64,000 bases of DNA, taken from Bacteroidota bacterium (GTDB taxonomy: Bacteria > Bacteroidota > Bacteroidia > Cytophagales > Cyclobacteriaceae). Below the pieces are notes generated by a model, which did not search any database, was not told where the DNA came from, and saw only the letters and a list, made by a program, of their open reading frames with translations. The stretch spans positions 1 to 64,000 of the forward strand of contig JAFDYX010000020.1 in assembly GCA_018267215.1 (NCBI GenBank), written 5' to 3'. Shown in pieces: positions 42,931-51,982 of the stretch. How positions within the stretch are numbered: position 1 is the stretch's first letter; each line of letters starts with the position of its first letter. Position numbers and translations under genes: made by a program.

Positions 42931-44913
42931 TTAGAACTTCATCAACTCCTCAATTTTATTTTTTAATCTTCCTTTTGGCAGGAAATTATTTTCGAGTGTC
43001 GGGGCAAAAGGAATGGCGGTATCCAGACTGGCAACGCGCATCACGGGCGCATCTAAGTTTTTGAAACAATGTTCGGTAATCCATGCAGAAATTTCCGCCC
43101 CGATGCCGCCTGTCAAAGTATCTTCATGAAGAATCAATACACGATTAGTTTTCTTTACCGTCTGCTCTACTGCTTCTTTATCCCACGGAAGCAATGTGCG
43201 CAGGTCAAGCACATCGGCATTCACCGCTGGCATAGAGGCTAAAATTTCTTTAGCCCAATGCACACCCATACCATACGTAATAATAGAGAGGTCATTTCCC
43301 TCGTTCACTAATTTGGCTTTGCCGATTTCTACGGTGTAGTAATCATTCGGAATTTCTTCTTTCACCGAACGGTATAATAACTTGTGTTCGAAATATAAAT
43401 AAGGGTTGGGGTCTTCCAGCGCAGCGCATAAAAGCCCTTTGGCATCATACGGATTAGAGGGATAAACAATTTTTAAACCTGGCGTATGAAAAAACCATGC
43501 TTCATTGCTTTGTGAGTGATAAGGCCCGGCTGCCGTGCCGGCACCCGTGGGCATGCGCACCACCACATCGGCACACTGCCCCCAGCGCCAGTAGGCTTTG
43601 GCCAGGTTGTTGATGATTTGGTTAAACCCTTCGGTTACAAAATCGGCAAACTGCATTTCCACCATGGCCTTCATGCGTTTAATGGAAAGCCCGAACCCCG
43701 CACCAACAATAGCGGATTCGCAAAGCGGTGTGTTGCGCACACGGTCTTTGCCAAATTGCTTAACAAAGCCTTCGGTGATTTTGAACACACCGCCATAGTC
43801 GGCAATATCTTGACCCATCAACACTAAGTTGGCGTGCCGCTCCATACTTTGGCGGAGCCCATCGCTGATGGCATCAATGAAACGCTTTTCTGACTTCCCC
43901 TCTTCGGCTGTTGGTGCGATAACCTCTTGGTCAAACGGACAATAAACATCGTTCAATTCTTTTTCTGTGCTTGCTGGCGGATGTGTTTCTTCAAACGCTA
44001 TGGCCAAGCCTTCTTCTATTTCTTTTTTTATTTTTTTGCGAAGTGTGTCAATCGTTTTTTGATCTATGATTTTTTCTGCCAACAAGTATTTCTCATAATT
44101 ATCAACCGGATCTTTTTTTGCCCATGTTTCCATCAATTCTTTTGGAACGTATTTGGTGCCGCTGGCTTCTTCGTGCCCGCGCATGCGGAACGTAAGGCAC
44201 TCCAGCAAAACAGGTCGTGGCTTTTGACGGATGTCTTCCGCAATTTTTTTAACGGTATCATAAACTTCCAGCACATTGTTGCCGTCCACTTGGATGCCCT
44301 CGATGCCGTAGCCGATGGCTTTGTCAACAAATTGTTGGCAGCGAAACTGCTCGTTGCCGGGTGTGCTCAGGCCGTAGCCGTTGTTTTCTATCACGAAGAT
44401 GACGGGCAGATCCCACACGGCAGCTACGTTGATGCCTTCATGAAAATCGCCTTCGCTGGTGCCGCCATCGCCATTGAAAACTGCTGTAACTTTATTTTCC
44501 TTTTTCAGTTTGGAGGCAAGCGCAATACCATCGGCCACACCGTTTTGCGGGCCGAGGTGCGAGATCATGCCCACGATGTGGTGTTCGTTCGTACCAAAAT
44601 GAAAGGAGCGGTCGCGCCCTTGGGTATAGCCGCTCATCGTACCCTGCCATTGGGCGAACAGTTTTTCGAAAGGCATGTCGCGGCCTGTGAAAACGCCCAG
44701 GTTGCGGTGCATGGGCAAAATGTATTCGTCTTTGCTTAATGCGGCCGTGATGCCCACAGAGATGGCTTCCTGCCCGATGCCGCTGAACCATTTGCTGATT
44801 TTATTTTGACGTAGCAAGATCAGCATCTTCTCTTCAATCAACCTCGGCTTGAGCAGCCGCTCATACAAATGGAGGAGTGTTTCGTCTGAGTATTTTTTGC
44901 GCGAGAATTTCAT
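42931..44913 (-). CDS. 2-oxoacid dehydrogenase E1, alpha-beta fusion
   Basis: 660 residues. The N-terminal alpha half has the thiamine-diphosphate motif (FNGDGGTSEGDFHEG ... IENNGYGLST); the C-terminal beta half starts near 330 (KRFIDAISDGLRQSMERHAN ... CESAIVGAGFGLSI ... VVRMPTGAGTAAGPYHSQS ... LHEDTLTGGIGAEI). In two-gene form these are separate subunits. The substrate is probably branched-chain 2-oxoacids or pyruvate; the sequence does not decide. No E2 or E3 gene is nearby. Confidence 0.92.
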   Translation of the reverse strand: MKFSRKKYSDETLLHLYERLLKPRLIEEKMLILLRQNKISKWFSGIGQEAISVGITAALSKDEYILPMHRNLGVFTGRDMPFEKLFAQWQGTMSGYTQGRDRSFHFGTNEHHIVGMISHLGPQNGVADGIALASKLKKENKVTAVFNGDGGTSEGDFHEGINVAAVWDLPVIFVIENNGYGLSTPGNEQFRCQQFVDKAIGYGIEGIQVDGNNVLEVYDTVKKIAEDIRQKPRPVLLECLTFRMRGHEEASGTKYVPKELMETWAKKDPVDNYEKYLLAEKIIDQKTIDTLRKKIKKEIEEGLAIAFEETHPPASTEKELNDVYCPFDQEVIAPTAEEGKSEKRFIDAISDGLRQSMERHANLVLMGQDIADYGGVFKITEGFVKQFGKDRVRNTPLCESAIVGAGFGLSIKRMKAMVEMQFADFVTEGFNQIINNLAKAYWRWGQCADVVVRMPTGAGTAAGPYHSQSNEAWFFHTPGLKIVYPSNPYDAKGLLCAALEDPNPYLYFEHKLLYRSVKEEIPNDYYTVEIGKAKLVNEGNDLSIITYGMGVHWAKEILASMPAVNADVLDLRTLLPWDKEAVEQTVKKTNRVLILHEDTLTGGIGAEISAWITEHCFKNLDAPVMRVASLDTAIPFAPTLENNFLPKGRLKNKIEELMKF

Positions 44914-44929
44914 TTTCGATGGGAAAAGA

Positions 44930-44937
44930 CAAAGGTA
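44930..44937 (-). promoter_or_regulatory. -7 promoter box of the E1 gene (TACCTTTG)
   Basis: Perfect TAnnTTTG, 16 bp before the E1 ATG. Confidence 0.5.
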
Positions 44938-44968
44938 AAGGAGATTTTTATGAGTGAAAACTCAAAAA

Positions 44969-45976
44969 CTAACTCACTTTCTCGGTAACGAATTCAATAT
45001 CCGGCTTGCTTTCATCACTCAGTTTCACTTTGCCGCGCTCGGCACGGGTGATACGCGAATACAGCGACAGATTTTTATCAAATAAAAAACGGAAAAATAA
45101 TTTTACCCACGATGAATGCGAGTAAAGAGAGTCGTAAAAGGATGGAGCTGTTTTTTTTAGGTTAGGAAGTTTGTTCCACGGAATGCTGGGAAAATCATGG
45201 TGCTCATTATGGTAGCCAACATTGAACGCCACCGTGTTGAGCGGCCCATAGTAACTGTACGTTTCCTGCGTTTCGCTGAGTGTCAGGTAATGCTCTTGAA
45301 TCCAGCGTGCGCCCAGCGGGTGCAAGCCTACCGAAAAAAAGAAACTGAACAACAAAAAGAAAAATGCCTTGGGGCCGATCAACATCCAGATGGCAACATT
45401 AAAAATAATTTGGGCTATCCAGTTCGTAATGATCCAGCCGTCCACGGGTTTGATCTCCTTTAACCGGAAGGTGCGGAACACCTGAAAGAATGGATAGAGC
45501 AGCAACCAAAACATTTTGCCGATGGTAGAATTATTAAACAAGCGCGCTTCCCAAAAATCTGGCAAGTCGGCATCCAACTCGTGAACGCCCTGAAACGAAT
45601 GATGTTTAATGTGGTAACGCTCAAACGAAATGGCGGAAGGAAAAACATGAGGCATGTTGGCAATGATGGCAGCTATTCGGTTTAGCGATTTGTTTTTGAA
45701 CAACAGGTGGTGCGAACACTCGTGCACCATCACAAACAAAGCATGATTGAAAAACGCCCCTACACAATAGGCTACGAGCAGCACTACCCACCAGGCGCTA
45801 TCTTTTACCACAAAACCGATGGCCACCATACCGCCCACTAAAAAAAGGATGGCCAGCGCAGTCAGCGGGTTTTTGCCCATCAGTTTTTTTACATCCGGGT
45901 ATTGTTTCAGAATTTGCAGCGTACGGATGCGGTGCGGCTCCGGTGTTTCGGAGAAGCGGAAGCTGGTCTCTTTCAT
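44969..45976 (-). CDS. Sphingolipid delta(4)-desaturase-like protein (DES1 family)
   Basis: 335 residues from the ATG at 45976 (MKETSFRFSE); the longer frame to 46189 is not family-like. The N-terminus FRFSETPEPHRIRTLQILKQ-YPDVKKLMG is the lipid-desaturase leader of DEGS1. Three His boxes: HECSHH (85-90), HIKHH (122-126) and HNEHH (256-260) in NVGYHNEHHDFPSIPW, almost as in animal DEGS1, with GARWIQEHY and ETYSYYGPLN also matching. It most likely desaturates a (dihydro)ceramide at C4 in the membrane. An FA2H-like gene 12 kb away supports a sphingolipid context. Confidence 0.88.
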   Translation of the reverse strand: MKETSFRFSETPEPHRIRTLQILKQYPDVKKLMGKNPLTALAILFLVGGMVAIGFVVKDSAWWVVLLVAYCVGAFFNHALFVMVHECSHHLLFKNKSLNRIAAIIANMPHVFPSAISFERYHIKHHSFQGVHELDADLPDFWEARLFNNSTIGKMFWLLLYPFFQVFRTFRLKEIKPVDGWIITNWIAQIIFNVAIWMLIGPKAFFFLLFSFFFSVGLHPLGARWIQEHYLTLSETQETYSYYGPLNTVAFNVGYHNEHHDFPSIPWNKLPNLKKTAPSFYDSLYSHSSWVKLFFRFLFDKNLSLYSRITRAERGKVKLSDESKPDIEFVTEKVS

Positions 45977-46046
45977 AGGTAAGGCAAGTTTGGCAATATT
46001 TGCCGAAAGGTAAAATGTTTTACTGCACGATTTCAGAAAACAAAAG

Positions 46047-46054
46047 TAATTTTG
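46047..46054 (+). promoter_or_regulatory. -7 promoter box of the M16 peptidase gene (TAATTTTG)
   Basis: Perfect TAnnTTTG ending 7 bp before the ATG; implies a near-leaderless mRNA if used. Confidence 0.35.
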
Positions 46055-46061
46055 TCTGAAT

Positions 46062-47300
46062 ATGATTTCCTTCAACGAGTTTACGCTAAATAACGGTCTG
46101 CGTGTGATCGTGCATGAAGACCACACCGTGCAGGTGGCGGTAATGAATATTTTGTACGATGTGGGTTCGCGCGATGAAGACCCCAACAAAACCGGCTTTG
46201 CCCACTTATTTGAACACCTGATGTTTGGCGGCTCAAAAAATATACCCAGCTACGATGAGCCGCTACAGTTAGTGGGTGGAGAAAACAATGCCTTTACCAG
46301 CACAGACATCACCAACTATTACCTGACTGTGCCGGCCTCCAATATAGAAACCGGCTTTTGGCTGGAGAGCGACCGCATGCTGAGTTTGTCGTTCGACCCC
46401 AAAGCATTAGAGGTGCAGCGTAAGGTGGTGATTGAAGAATTTAAGCAACGCTACCTCAACCAACCTTATGGCGATGTGTGGCTTAAACTCCGGCCGCTGG
46501 CTTACCATACCCATCCGTATCAATGGGCTACCATCGGCAAAGAAATAGCGCATATCGAAAATGCCACGATGGAAGATGTAAAAGAATTTTTCTTTGCGCA
46601 TTACCTCCCTAGCAATGCAGTGCTGGTGGTGGCAGGAAACGTTACTACTGATCAGGTGAAAAAATTAGCCGACAAATGGTTTGCCCCGATTCCACATGGA
46701 AATAAAAAAGAAAAAAACTTAAAACAGGAACCCGGCCAAACGGCTAAACGCACATTGCATGTAGAAGCCAAAGTGCCGGCTCATGCTTTGTATAAAACTT
46801 TTCACATGGCCGGCCGGTTTCATGCTGATTATTACGCCACCGATTTGCTGAGTGACATACTGAGCCGGGGAGAATCCAGCAGGCTATACCAAACATTGGT
46901 AAAAGAAAAAGAAATCTTTACATCTATTTCTTCGTTTGTGATGGGCACGATTGACCCGGGGCTGTTGGTAGTGAACGGCCGCGTGCGCGATGGCATCAGC
47001 TTGCCGGATGCAGAGCATGAAGTGGACGAGGTTATTCAAACGGTGTTGCAACAAGGAGTAACGGAGCGCGAACTTCGGAAAGTAAAAAATCAGGCCGTTT
47101 CTACATTGGTCTTTGGAGAAATAGAGTTGCTGAACCGTGCGATGAATCTGGCATTTGCCTCTTTGAGTGGCCATACCGATTGGGTTAACAGCGAAGCCGA
47201 AGCCATTGAAAAAGTTTCGGTGCAGGATGTTCACCGCGTGGCGCACGAAATTCTTTCGCCACAAAATTCAAGTGTCATGTATTATCACGCCATCAAATGA
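46062..47300 (+). CDS. M16-family zinc metallopeptidase
   Basis: 412 residues; the inverted zinc motif HLFEH (48-52) with GGSKN following, and the distal Glu region VIEEFKQRYLNQPYGD. C-terminal half is the inactive M16_C domain. The family includes pitrilysin and mitochondrial-processing peptidase relatives. Usually two genes pair in Bacteroidetes; here only the active one is present. It overlaps ispF by 4 bp. Confidence 0.92.
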   Translation: MISFNEFTLNNGLRVIVHEDHTVQVAVMNILYDVGSRDEDPNKTGFAHLFEHLMFGGSKNIPSYDEPLQLVGGENNAFTSTDITNYYLTVPASNIETGFWLESDRMLSLSFDPKALEVQRKVVIEEFKQRYLNQPYGDVWLKLRPLAYHTHPYQWATIGKEIAHIENATMEDVKEFFFAHYLPSNAVLVVAGNVTTDQVKKLADKWFAPIPHGNKKEKNLKQEPGQTAKRTLHVEAKVPAHALYKTFHMAGRFHADYYATDLLSDILSRGESSRLYQTLVKEKEIFTSISSFVMGTIDPGLLVVNGRVRDGISLPDAEHEVDEVIQTVLQQGVTERELRKVKNQAVSTLVFGEIELLNRAMNLAFASLSGHTDWVNSEAEAIEKVSVQDVHRVAHEILSPQNSSVMYYHAIK

Positions 47301-47776
47301 AAATCAGGGTAGGTTTAGGCTTCGATGTGCATCCGCTGCAAAGCGGCCACGATTTTTGGCTGGGCGGCATAAAACTGGAGGCAGAGAAAGGAGCAGTCGG
47401 CTACAGCGATGCCGATGTGTTGATCCATGCTATCTGCGATGCGCTGCTGGGCGCAGCTAACCTGCGCGACATCGGATTCCATTATTCTAACAACGACCCA
47501 CGGTGGAAAGGAAAAGATTCAAAATTTTTTCTTCAGGATGTAACGCGGATGCTTTCAGAAAAAGGATGGACAATTGAAAATGTTGACAGCACACTTGTAC
47601 TCGAAAAACCAAAAGTTAACCCGCACATTGAGGAGATGAAAAAAGTACTGGCACCTTTAATGAATATCAGCCCAGACGATATTTCCATTAAAGCGACTAC
47701 GAACGAAAAGCTTGGCTACGTGGGTCGTGAAGAAGGAGTGAATGCCATGGCGGTGGTGTTGATATCGAAAAAATAA
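47297..47776 (+). CDS. ispF: 2-C-methyl-D-erythritol 2,4-cyclodiphosphate synthase
   Basis: 159 residues; non-mevalonate isoprenoid pathway. Zinc ligands Asp10 and His12 (GLGFDVHPL), and HAICDALLGAANLRDIGFHY; C-terminal TTNEKLGYVGREEG. Overlaps the M16 gene by 4 bp (ATGA). Confidence 0.97.
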   Translation: MKIRVGLGFDVHPLQSGHDFWLGGIKLEAEKGAVGYSDADVLIHAICDALLGAANLRDIGFHYSNNDPRWKGKDSKFFLQDVTRMLSEKGWTIENVDSTLVLEKPKVNPHIEEMKKVLAPLMNISPDDISIKATTNEKLGYVGREEGVNAMAVVLISKK

Positions 47777-47783
47777 TTTTTGT

Positions 47784-48452
47784 TTGAAAATCATTGAAAC
47801 AGGTGATGGATCCCACTCGTTGCTAAACGAGTCGCTGAGTGAAACCTACCACTCCGTTCATGGTGCGGTTCAAGAGTCTGTATATGTCTTTATAAAAAAT
47901 GGCCTGCTCGATTTCATCCAAAAAAATAAACCCAAAGAAATTTCTGTTTTAGAAATCGGTTTTGGTACCGGCCTGAATGCCCTGCTTGCGCTGAAAGAAT
48001 CGGTAGAACAGAAAACTAAAATTTACTACACTTCCATCGAGGCTTCCCCGATAGGAGAAGAAATATACAGCCAACTCAACTACGCAAAACATATCATAAG
48101 AGCAGATGCAGATCGGCTGTTTAAACAACTTCATTCTTCACCGTGGAACTTGCCCATATCTGTTGCCGAAAATTTTGTATTGAAAAAAATTCAGAGTAAA
48201 ATTCAAGAAATAGTATTGCCGCCATCAGCTTTTGATATTGTTTTCTTTGACGCTTTTGCACCAGCCAAACAACCGGAGATGTGGGAACTACCTGTTTTGA
48301 CAAAAGTTGTTCTGTCGCTCAAACCAAAAGGAGAGTTTGTTACCTACTGTGCGCAAGGGCAATTGAAAAGAAATTTAAAATCACTCGGCCTGATCGTAGA
48401 AACACTTCCCGGCCCACCCGGCAAAAGAGAAATGGTGAGGGCGTTAAAGTGA
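47784..48452 (+). CDS. mnmD: tRNA (mnm5s2U34) methyltransferase MnmD
   Basis: 222 residues, starts with TTG. SAM-binding motif LEIGFGTGLNALLAL and DUF752 motif FDIVFFDAFAPAKQPEMWEL. It is the methyltransferase half of MnmC alone; the FAD-dependent MnmC1 domain is absent. It makes the wobble uridine modification together with MnmE/MnmG. 7 bp after ispF. Confidence 0.93.
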   Translation: MKIIETGDGSHSLLNESLSETYHSVHGAVQESVYVFIKNGLLDFIQKNKPKEISVLEIGFGTGLNALLALKESVEQKTKIYYTSIEASPIGEEIYSQLNYAKHIIRADADRLFKQLHSSPWNLPISVAENFVLKKIQSKIQEIVLPPSAFDIVFFDAFAPAKQPEMWELPVLTKVVLSLKPKGEFVTYCAQGQLKRNLKSLGLIVETLPGPPGKREMVRALK

Positions 48453-48483
48453 TATTTTATTTTAGATTTCTGATTTACGATTG

Positions 48484-48491
48484 TAGTTTTG
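48484..48491 (+). promoter_or_regulatory. -7 promoter box of aguB (TAGTTTTG)
   Basis: Perfect TAnnTTTG, 16 bp before the GTG start. Confidence 0.4.
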
Positions 48492-48507
48492 TGATAAACT
48501 ATCCGAT

Positions 48508-49383
48508 GTGACAAAACTTGTAAAAATCGGCACCGTGCAGATGAGTTGCACAGCCAATAAAGAAGAAAATCTTTCGAAGGCAATTAGCAAAGTGCGCGAG
48601 GCAGCAAAGAAAGGTGCGCAGATTGTTTGCCTGCAAGAATTGTTTACCTCGCTGTATTTCTGCGATGTGGAAGATTATAAAAACTTTGAATTGGCCGAAG
48701 CTGTCCCCGGTCCTTCTACCGACAAGTTAGCAGTCGTAGCCAAAGAATTAGGGGTTGTTATCATCGCTTCACTTTTTGAAAAAAGGACACACGGAATTTA
48801 CCACAACACCACGGCCGTGCTCGATGCGGACGGAACTTACCTCGGCAAATACCGCAAGATGCATATCCCCGATGATCCGGCTTATTACGAAAAATTTTAT
48901 TTCACACCTGGCGACTTAGGCTACAAAGTATTCAAAACAAAGTTTGCCACCATTGGTGTGCTGATCTGCTGGGATCAATGGTACCCGGAGGGCGCGCGCA
49001 TCACTGCGTTGATGGGTGCAGAAGTTTTGTTTTATCCCACAGCCATCGGCTGGGCTACTTCACAAGACGAGTTGACGAACGAAGAACAATACAACGCCTG
49101 GCAAACCATCCAGCGCAGTCATGCTGTTGCCAACGGTGTGCACGTAGTGAGTGTGAACCGTGTGGGGCTCGAACAAAACGGAGCGATGAAATTTTGGGGT
49201 GGCTCGTTTATTGCCAATCCGCTCGGAAGGCTCTTGTATCTTGCTTCGCACGATCAGGAAGATGTAAATGTAACAGAAATTGATCTCGGCCGCACCGACA
49301 GTGTGCGCGTGCATTGGCCCTTTATGCGCGACCGGAGAATAGATTCATATCAACCAATTACGAAGAGGTTTATTGATGAGTGA
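48508..49383 (+). CDS. aguB: N-carbamoylputrescine amidohydrolase
   Basis: 291 residues, GTG start. Nitrilase-fold with Glu44 (LQELFTSLYFC), Lys in KYRKMHIPDD and Cys in LICWDQWYPE. HIPDDPAYYEKFYF and FPTAIGW-like FYPTAIGW are hallmarks of the AguB group, which converts N-carbamoylputrescine to putrescine. aguA is not next to it. Confidence 0.92.
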   Translation: MTKLVKIGTVQMSCTANKEENLSKAISKVREAAKKGAQIVCLQELFTSLYFCDVEDYKNFELAEAVPGPSTDKLAVVAKELGVVIIASLFEKRTHGIYHNTTAVLDADGTYLGKYRKMHIPDDPAYYEKFYFTPGDLGYKVFKTKFATIGVLICWDQWYPEGARITALMGAEVLFYPTAIGWATSQDELTNEEQYNAWQTIQRSHAVANGVHVVSVNRVGLEQNGAMKFWGGSFIANPLGRLLYLASHDQEDVNVTEIDLGRTDSVRVHWPFMRDRRIDSYQPITKRFIDE

Positions 49384-49413
49384 TTAGTGCTGTTTCTCTT
49401 TGCAGGTGTCCAG

Positions 49414-50586
49414 TTATTCCAACTTCGGCAAATACTTTTTGATAAAAACATCTAAACTCACTCTGCGCACCCCTTCTTGAGAGAGATAGTCTGTTTCGAA
49501 AGGCGTAATCACAAAATTATTTTTCGATTTCAGGTCGGCAATAGAATGATAAAAACCTTTGCTCACAACGACCGACTTTCCATACTTTATTTCAATGGCT
49601 GCCTTCACGGAGTTTCCCTTCGCCAGCACTAAGTCGCACTCAGCGCCTGCATGTGTGCGATAGTAAAAGGCATCAAGCCGCGAATCTTTGGCATATTTAA
49701 TTTGACTGATGACATAGCCTTCCCATGAAGCTCCTACGCTGGGGTGGTTTACTAAATCTTTTTCATTTTGGATGCTCAATAGAAAATGAAGAATGCCCGA
49801 GTCGTTTGTATAAAGTTTAGGAGCCTTTACCAATCGCTTACCGATGTTTGTAAAAAATGGAGGCAGACGATAAATGATAAAAGCCCCTTCTAAAAAATCA
49901 AGGTAACGTTTCAGCGTAGTGCCGGTTATGTCAAGCGCATTGCCGAGGTTTTCGGCATTCAGTATTTGCCCGTGGCTGTGTGCCAACATTTGCCAAAGTT
50001 TTCGCATCGTTACAGTAGAGAATTTTACATCAAACAGCAACGGGAGATCTCTTTCGATATAAGTGGTGACGAATGAATCCATCCAGTCCATGCGGAGAGA
50101 ATTAGACCGCATTGTTAAGGGTACAGGAAATCCTCCCCGGAGCCAATGCTTTTTCATACTGATGGCTGGAGGCAACTCGTGCAATCCAATGGGGTTGAGT
50201 TGACAATATTTTACACGCCTGGCCAAACTTTCCGATGCGCCTTTGAGCAGCTCTGGTGAGGCAGAACCGGTGATAATAAATCGTGCCGGTTTTCTTTTCT
50301 CGTCAATCAATGAACGCAACAATGGAAACAACGAAGGCATCCGTTACACTTCATCAATGATAACACAATGGTTGACGTAGACAGAAAAATATTCTTCCGG
50401 CTCTCTCACAATAGACGCCAATGAGCCGGGGCGCTCCAGATCAACATGATGAACAGGTTTCTTTAATTGGTCAACTAATTCTTTAGCCAGCGTAGTCTTC
50501 CCCACTTGCCTGGCTCCGATGATGGCAACCGAAGGAAAGGCCTTCAGTGACTTCAACAGGGCAGGAATAATAGCTTTTTCAATCAC
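49414..50586 (-). pseudogene. DUF4143 AAA-type ATPase, interrupted by a nonsense codon
   Basis: The gene reads as one protein of 390 residues apart from an in-frame TAA at 50344-50346. The N-terminal piece has Walker A (IIGARQVGKTTLAKEL) and ends in IIDEV; the next codon would be a Gln in the common IIDEVQRMP motif, so CAA to TAA is the simplest change. The second frame starts at an ATG two codons later and includes FIITGSAS and the DUF4143 C-terminal domain. Such ATPases accompany defence and toxin-like loci. A sequencing error is possible. Confidence 0.85.
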
Positions 50587-50602
50587 CTTGCAAAGAGGAC
50601 TA

Positions 50603-50645
50603 CATCCTTGAAATATTCAAATCGTATTTGAATATTTCAAGGATG
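50603..50645. repeat. Perfect 20-bp inverted repeat (stem-loop)
   Basis: Arms CATCCTTGAAATATTCAAAT (50603-50622) and its exact complement (50626-50645), with the 3-nt loop CGT. It overlaps the last codons and stop of the HAD gene and lies 17 bp before the start of the broken ATPase gene. No T-run follows. It would form a very stable AT-rich hairpin in either transcript. It shares the word GTATTTGAATA with the ric operator. Confidence 0.9.
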
Positions 50646-51296
50646 ATATTTGAACTGATCAACTAACCAAGAAGGGGTTTGCTGCGTGAAGTCTTTCATC
50701 TTTATTGAAACTTCTAATTCTTGGGCTGTATGAGTCGTAGTGATGCCCACAACATGGCAGCCCGCTGCTTTCGCAGCCGCAATACCTGAAAGCGAATCTT
50801 CAAAGACAACGCACTGCGCAGGTGGAAGTTTTAAAGATGCTGCACACTTTGTATAAATTTCCGGATCAGGCTTGCCGTGTGTTACATGCGATTCATCCAA
50901 TATTGCAGAAAAGAATTTTTCAATCCCGGTATGTTTCAATACAAAATCCACGTTGCTGCGGGGTGCCGAAGTGCCAATCGCCATTTTGATATTCAACCGA
51001 GTAGCTTCTTCCAAAAACGAAGTGAGTCCTTTTACTTCGACTATGTCTTTTTCGTATAACTCGCGAAACATCGCTTCTTTCTCTTCTCCAAAATACGACA
51101 ACTCGGCTGTCGTTATTGTGCGGCCAAACAAATGAGGTATCCATTCTTTGTTGGTGCGACCGTATATTTTTTTGATCAACCCTTCTTCATCCAACGGGTA
51201 GCCATATTTTTCAGCGAATTGTTTCAGCGCTATTTTGTGATAGGGGTTCGTGTCAACAATAACACCGTCCATGTCGAAGATAAAAGCAAAAGGCAT
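50637..51296 (-). CDS. HAD-family phosphatase (beta-phosphoglucomutase-like)
   Basis: 219 residues. Nucleophile motif FIFDMDGVIVDT (Asp8, Asp10), motif II GTSAPR, motif III/IV GKPDPEIYTKC and VVFEDSLSGIAAAKAAG. Cap domain of the PGM-like type. Substrate unknown. Its 3' end lies inside the 50603-50645 hairpin. Confidence 0.9.
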   Translation of the reverse strand: MPFAFIFDMDGVIVDTNPYHKIALKQFAEKYGYPLDEEGLIKKIYGRTNKEWIPHLFGRTITTAELSYFGEEKEAMFRELYEKDIVEVKGLTSFLEEATRLNIKMAIGTSAPRSNVDFVLKHTGIEKFFSAILDESHVTHGKPDPEIYTKCAASLKLPPAQCVVFEDSLSGIAAAKAAGCHVVGITTTHTAQELEVSIKMKDFTQQTPSWLVDQFKYHP

Positions 51297-51299
51297 TGA

Positions 51300-51360
51300 T
51301 GATTTTAGATTTTAGATTTTTGATTTACGATTTTTGATTTTTGATTTACGATTTTAGAAT
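51300..51360. repeat. ATTTTAGATTTTTGATTTACGA-type simple repeat
   Basis: Several copies of TTTTGATTTACGATTT and TTTTAGATTT, the same kind of phrase as at 48460-48485 (ATTTTAGATTTCTGATTTACGA). A plain Bacteroidetes intergenic repeat. Confidence 0.65.
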
Positions 51361-51384
51361 TGCAATCTGCAACTGGTAATCAAT

Positions 51385-51864
51385 TTACCAAGCTCCGAAT
51401 TTTTTGAGTGAGCCGATGGTTTTACGCAAAAGTAATTCGTCATACCCGTCCATCACAAAGTCTTTCAGTACACCAATTTTTTCATAGCCCAGCCGAAAAT
51501 ATAATTCAGCGGCTCGTTGGTTAAATGACGAACAGAGCATGAACACGTTGGGCGATTCTGAAAAAATTCTTTTTTCGGCATGCTGCATCAAGGCCGAGCC
51601 GATGCCCCGGCTTCTTGCTTGTGCGGAAACACAGATGCTTTGAATATAACCTTTGAATACGCCTGCCATCTGGATGACAATAAAGCCTATCAGTTTTTCG
51701 TTTTCTGTTGCTACAAAAATTTCTTTTGCCTGGCCTTGCATTGCCTGGCGGCAAGCGGATAAGTCGCGCTGCATCGTTATCCACGGTTCGCTGATGCTCA
51801 TCATTTGCGCACAGGCTTCCAAATAATTTTCGTCAACGGTTAGCTTGATTGTATAATTTATCAT
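51385..51864 (-). CDS. GNAT-family N-acetyltransferase
   Basis: 159 residues; acetyl-CoA motif ARSRGIGSALMQHAEKRI and the LIGFIVIQMAGVFKGYIQSI strand of the fold. Acceptor not predictable. Alone on the minus strand between two transcripts. Confidence 0.88.
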   Translation of the reverse strand: MINYTIKLTVDENYLEACAQMMSISEPWITMQRDLSACRQAMQGQAKEIFVATENEKLIGFIVIQMAGVFKGYIQSICVSAQARSRGIGSALMQHAEKRIFSESPNVFMLCSSFNQRAAELYFRLGYEKIGVLKDFVMDGYDELLLRKTIGSLKKFGAW

Positions 51865-51982
51865 CTTTTATATTGTGTTCAAACGATTGCACCCAGCAGA
51901 CTGTCGGTTAAAATTTACATAGTAAGATTGTTTTGTGTTGCTATTTATTAGCTTCGCGCCACATTTTTAAAAAAATATTGGC

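Noticed and set aside
43927-44739. 270-residue frame antisense to the E1 fusion
   Set aside because: Shadow frame; Phe-rich string with no domain.
50344-50586. Short stand-alone ATP-binding protein
   Set aside because: Continues in frame into 49414-50340 through one stop codon, and the joined protein matches the full DUF4143 family.
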